Below are positions 60,773-64,000 of a stretch of DNA of 64,000 nt, in pieces. Below the pieces are notes generated by a model. It made no database searches. It was not told the DNA's origin and saw only the letters and a list, made by a program, of their open reading frames with translations. The position numbers and the translations under genes are program-made. Numbering within the stretch: position 1 is the stretch's first letter; the number at the start of each line of letters is the position of its first letter. Source of the stretch: Actinoallomurus sp963736325 (GTDB taxonomy: Bacteria; Actinomycetota; Actinomycetes; Streptosporangiales; Streptosporangiaceae); contig CAVTOG010000009.1 of assembly GCA_963736325.1 (NCBI GenBank), positions 868,001 through 932,000 of the forward strand, in the 5' to 3' direction.

Positions 60773-61894
60773 TCACCGTGCCTCTCGTACGGTCGGCTCG
60801 GCCCTGATCACGGATATGGGCGCGGCCTCGGGAATGTAGGGGACGATGAAGGCGTAGTCGCGCAGGATCTCCTCGGGCACCTCGCCCGATTCGCCGAACG
60901 CCGCGATCTCGCCCCAGCACGGCGAGCCGAGCGACCCGCTGTGGTGGCGTACGGACAGGCCTCCGCACAGGTTCGCGAAGCGCAGGCGGTCGAGCAGCGG
61001 CCAGCCGGCCAGCGTGCCGTACACGAACGCCGCGCCGAACACGTCACCGGCGCCCGTGGCGTCGAGCGCCTCGACCGGCAGCGCCGGGGCCTCGGCGTGC
61101 TCGCCGGTGGCGGCGTCGAACGCGATCGCGCCCCGCTCGCCGCGCTTGACCACCACGACCGGCACCCGGTCCGACAGCGCGGACAGGGCCAGCTCGGCGG
61201 TGTCGGTACGCGTGTAGGCCATCGCCTCGATGGAGTTGGGCATGAACACGTCGACGTACGCGAGGCGGTCGAGCACATCCGTCGACCACGTCTCGGTGGA
61301 GTCCCAGCCGACGTCGCCGACGACGGTGGTGCCCGCGCCGTGCATCGCCTTGGCCCACTCGGGCACCGGGTGGTCGAGATCGAGGAAGCAGGTGCGTGCG
61401 GGCGGGGGAGTGCCGACGAGATCTTCGGGGAGCACCGGCATCGGGCGGTGGTAGGTCACCATGCTGCGGTCGGAGTCGTACGCCAGCGAGACCGTCACGG
61501 GCGTCGGCCAGCCGGGCAGCTTGCGGGAGTGGTCGAGGCCGACGCCCTCCTGCTCGGACAAGGTGCGCCACAGGTAGGAGCCGAACATGTCGTCGCCGAA
61601 CGCCGCGGCGAGGCCGACGTTGAGGCCGAGGCGGCTCATGGCGACCGCGATGTTCGCGATGCCGCCGGGCGCGGAGCCCAGGCCGTTGGTGATCAGCTCG
61701 GTGCCGGGCGGCGGGAGGCCGGGAAGGCCGGTGAAGATCATGTCCATGAACACGGTGCCGGCCAGGAAGACATCGAGGCCTTCGCTCCCGCCGTGCAGGA
61801 GATCGCCGGCCGCGCCGCGTTCGGCGCAGGGGTCCTCCAGTCGCGGCTCGGGCGGATGGCCCGGAGGTGCGATCGCGTGTTCGAGATGACCCAT
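60773..61894 (-). CDS. PfkB-family carbohydrate kinase
   Basis: 373 residues from ATG 61894 (GGAGAGGCG upstream; a 61939 start lacks a ribosome site). Substrate region DVFLAGTVFMDMIFTGLP, GLGSAPGGIANIAVAMSRLG, and the PfkB signature DATGAGDVFGAAFVYG with the catalytic Asp. First gene of the five-gene sugar operon; phosphorylates a ketose or nucleoside-type sugar derived from the transported glycoside (inference). Confidence 0.92.
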   Translation of the reverse strand: MGHLEHAIAPPGHPPEPRLEDPCAERGAAGDLLHGGSEGLDVFLAGTVFMDMIFTGLPGLPPPGTELITNGLGSAPGGIANIAVAMSRLGLNVGLAAAFGDDMFGSYLWRTLSEQEGVGLDHSRKLPGWPTPVTVSLAYDSDRSMVTYHRPMPVLPEDLVGTPPPARTCFLDLDHPVPEWAKAMHGAGTTVVGDVGWDSTETWSTDVLDRLAYVDVFMPNSIEAMAYTRTDTAELALSALSDRVPVVVVKRGERGAIAFDAATGEHAEAPALPVEALDATGAGDVFGAAFVYGTLAGWPLLDRLRFANLCGGLSVRHHSGSLGSPCWGEIAAFGESGEVPEEILRDYAFIVPYIPEAAPISVIRAEPTVREAR

Positions 61895-62054
61895 GGCGCC
61901 TCTCCACCGGGGCGGATCCGAAGACTGAGCTAAGACCATACGCGCCCGTGGACCGTTCCCAGGACAGAAACAGGGCGTTTTAATCCGACACTCTCCGTGA
62001 GGACGCCCATGGTCTCGCGGTGAGGTGCGATTTCCGGACGGGCGAAAAGTCGCC

Positions 62055-63239
62055 CTAGAGGAAGGTCTGTCCTTCGCCTCGGTAGGTCGGGACGGTGTCG
62101 ACGACCCTTTCGCCCTCGATGAGGTGGAGGTCGGCGAACCGCTCGCACAGCTCGCCGGCCTTCGCGTGCCGGAGCCAGACCCGGTCGCCGATCTCCAACT
62201 GCTCCGCCGCCGTGCCGAGCAGCGGGGTCTGCACCTCGCCCGCGCCCTCCTGCGAGTGGTAGCGCAGGCCGGTCGGCAGGTACGGCTGCGGGAGCCGGCT
62301 GCGGTCGCCGACGCCGGACGCCAGGTAGCCGCCGCCCAGCACGGTGACCACGCCGCGGCCGGGGCGGCGTACGACGGGGAGCGCGAACAGCGCGGCGGGA
62401 CGGCCGGAGAAGTTCGTGTAGTGGTCGAACAGCACCGACTGGTAGAGGCCCGATCCTGCCGCGACCTCGGTCACGGCCTGCTCGGCGGCGGTCTTCTCGA
62501 CGCTGCCGGTGCCGCCGCCGTTCACGAACTCCAGGTCGGTGACCTCGCGGACCGCGGCGACGATGGCGGCGCGGCGCCGGGCCAGCTCGACCCGCGACCG
62601 CATCTGCATGAATCGCAGGGCGCGCGAGAAGATCGGCTTGCCGGGCGGGTTGTCGCCGACCCCCGCGATCTGCGACTCGTAGGCCATGAGGCCGACGAGC
62701 GCGAGCCCCGGACGGCGGGCGACCTCCCGCGCGAACTCGGCGGTCTCGACGGCGGAGTGGAGGGGCGACCGGCGCGCGCCGACACGGACACGGCCCCCGG
62801 CCGTACGCCATGAGGCGTCGATGTCGATGCAGACCCGGAGCCTCCGCCCACGCGCAGCCTTCTCGACGAGGTCGAGGTGCTCAGGGCAGTCGACCATCAC
62901 GGTGATGACCTCGGCGGCGCGCTCGTCGGAGGCGAGCCGGCCGAGAGCGGCCTGGTCAACAGTGGGGTAGGCGACGAGGATGTCGCCGCTGAGGCCCTTG
63001 GAGGCCAGCCAGAGCGCCTCGGGGAGCGTGAAGGCCATGACGCCGGCGAAGCCCTCGGTCTCCAGGACGCGTTCGAGCAGGGCGCGGCAGCGCACGGACT
63101 TGCTCGCGACCCGGATCGGCTTGCCGCCTGCACGGCGGAGGAGCCCGGCGGCGTTGGCGTGGAACGCGTCCATGTCGACGACCGCGAACGGGGGCTCCAG
63201 CCGTGCTGTGGCCGTGTCGTACCGCTCCCGCAACGTCAT
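62055..63239 (-). CDS. Fold-type III PLP enzyme (D-threonine aldolase / amino-acid deaminase-like)
   Basis: 394 residues. Alanine-racemase-like N-terminal barrel with the PLP Lys in PIRVASKSVRCRALL (about 48), FVNGGGTGSVE for the phosphate, and a C-terminal beta domain with a likely metal pair (GDRVWLRHAKAGELCERF) as in D-threonine aldolase/D-serine dehydratase. Substrate unknown. It is 21 bp downstream of the truncated membrane protein gene on the same strand. Confidence 0.9.
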   Translation of the reverse strand: MTLRERYDTATARLEPPFAVVDMDAFHANAAGLLRRAGGKPIRVASKSVRCRALLERVLETEGFAGVMAFTLPEALWLASKGLSGDILVAYPTVDQAALGRLASDERAAEVITVMVDCPEHLDLVEKAARGRRLRVCIDIDASWRTAGGRVRVGARRSPLHSAVETAEFAREVARRPGLALVGLMAYESQIAGVGDNPPGKPIFSRALRFMQMRSRVELARRRAAIVAAVREVTDLEFVNGGGTGSVEKTAAEQAVTEVAAGSGLYQSVLFDHYTNFSGRPAALFALPVVRRPGRGVVTVLGGGYLASGVGDRSRLPQPYLPTGLRYHSQEGAGEVQTPLLGTAAEQLEIGDRVWLRHAKAGELCERFADLHLIEGERVVDTVPTYRGEGQTFL

Positions 63240-63260
63240 AACCCGCAGAGTGCCACAAAA

Positions 63261-64000
63261 TCACGGAATATGAGAAGTGTTCACGTACGACGAAAGCGTC
63301 AGTTCGTGAGCGACGGCGGCCAGCGCCAGCGGCACCGCGACCGCCAGCATGAGCGCCGGGACGGCGATCCCCGAGTCGTTCACCGCGCCGCCGACGAGCG
63401 CGGTGACGAAGGCGCCGGACAGGCCGGCCCGCAGCATCGGCGCACGCTCGTACGCGAGCTGGAGACCGCTCGCGCCCGCCCGCCCCGGCCGGTGCAGCAC
63501 CAGGGTGAGGAACAGCACCGCCACGACCACGATGGGCAGGAGCGTCAGGTTGCCGAAGGTGTGCGCCATCGCGGTGAACTTGCGTTCGAGCCAGGGGAGG
63601 GCGTGCCCTTCCACCAGCTGGCCGAAGAACCGTCCCATGTGCGTCTGCCGGCCCGGTGGCCGCAGGTAGTCGAGGAACGCCACGCCGAGGACGATCGTCA
63701 TCCCGGTCGCGCGCAGGAGTTGCAGGCGTACGAACGAGACCCGCCGCCCGGCGGCGAGGAGCGCGGTCGTGGCCAGGCCGGGAACGAACGCGATCAGGCC
63801 GCCGAAGTCGCTGCCCCAGGCGGTCCAGCTGTCCAGCACCGCGGCGGTGATCGTCATGAAGAGCACCGCGGTGACGGCGACGCGGCGCCCGTGAAGGGGC
63901 TCCAGCCAGTGCGCCACCCCGGCTGCGGCCAGCAGCGTGGACGTCGCCAGCACCGCGAAGGCGATGTTGCCCATCCCGTAGTACCGGCCGCCGACCAGCG
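63261..64000 (-). CDS. Multi-pass membrane protein, 5' end outside window
   Basis: The frame enters at base 64000 and reads LVGGRYYGMGNIAFAVLATSTLLAAAG; an internal Met at 63974 is not a true start because GRYYGMGN is conserved in this family. About six transmembrane segments are visible. Resembles large uncharacterised actinobacterial membrane proteins whose N-terminal part carries further helices; function unknown. Confidence 0.8.
   Translation of the reverse strand, partial: LVGGRYYGMGNIAFAVLATSTLLAAAGVAHWLEPLHGRRVAVTAVLFMTITAAVLDSWTAWGSDFGGLIAFVPGLATTALLAAGRRVSFVRLQLLRATGMTIVLGVAFLDYLRPPGRQTHMGRFFGQLVEGHALPWLERKFTAMAHTFGNLTLLPIVVVAVLFLTLVLHRPGRAGASGLQLAYERAPMLRAGLSGAFVTALVGGAVNDSGIAVPALMLAVAVPLALAAVAHELTLSSYVNTSHIP

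Overview
This window is chromosomal DNA from a high-GC, sporulating-type actinomycete, probably of the Streptosporangiales / Thermomonosporaceae group. That placement is inferred from the very high GC, GTG starts, leaderless promoters, NucS instead of MutS/MutL, a FilP/Scy-like coiled-coil protein, DUF3039/DUF5999/DUF2017 proteins and the mec-cysO-cysM cysteine route. No phage, plasmid, CRISPR array or complete insertion sequence is visible; the window looks like core chromosome with small accessory patches.

Layout. 1-3.5 kb: the 3' part of a GMC oxidoreductase with an acidic repeat tail, a 33-residue protein gene behind phased repeats, and an aldehyde dehydrogenase. 3.6-7.1 kb: an ABC exporter plus two-component system in one operon, every junction a 4-base ATGA overlap. 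7.1-11.4 kb: TetR/site-2 protease operon divergent from an SDR, an ArsR regulator, two DUF3224 paralogs and the mismatch endonuclease NucS. 11.5-16.9 kb: DUF5999, a duplicated 3-hydroxyacyl-CoA dehydrogenase, two alpha/beta hydrolases and an AI-2E family exporter.

17-31.7 kb is a carbon-metabolism block: FilP-like filament protein, methylmalonyl-CoA epimerase, acetyl-CoA acetyltransferase, MeaB GTPase, then (after an MprF-like protein, membrane proteins and a degenerate ABC pair) a MarR regulator, an isobutyryl-CoA mutase large subunit behind a perfect palindrome, a thioredoxin-TPR protein and NAD-type malic enzyme. From memory the gene content resembles the SCO5396-SCO5419 region of Streptomyces coelicolor. 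Together these genes serve branched/odd-chain acyl-CoA entry into central metabolism.

31.7-45.5 kb: a sortase-substrate-like surface protein, AlgH family protein, secreted M43 metalloprotease, helicase, gluconokinase and the NAD salvage pair pncA/pncB, followed by a block whose order (pncB, clpS, DUF2017, mec, cysO, cysM, murI, beta-lactamase-fold hydrolase, rph, rdgB) matches the Mycobacterium tuberculosis Rv1330c-Rv1341 region. A leaderless small ORF sits directly before cysO-cysM.

45.6-54.3 kb is more accessory: proline-rich secreted proteins, an ECF-type sigma factor with a membrane partner, a pair of MEDS-domain proteins carrying HATPase or STAS modules, a cysteine-type leader peptide ahead of a truncated flavin monooxygenase and an FMN reductase, a secreted S53 peptidase with a long leader, and a two-gene unit made of a 32-residue polyproline peptide translationally coupled to an isoaspartate-methyltransferase-like enzyme. 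The last is the best candidate for an undescribed (RiPP-like) system. A class-I tRNA with a UAG anticodon follows.

54.3-64 kb: a 1-Cys Bcp peroxiredoxin, DUF3618 and LtrA proteins, a sugar ABC-transporter/GH4 glycosidase/PfkB kinase operon, a fold-type III PLP enzyme, and a membrane protein that runs off the window end.
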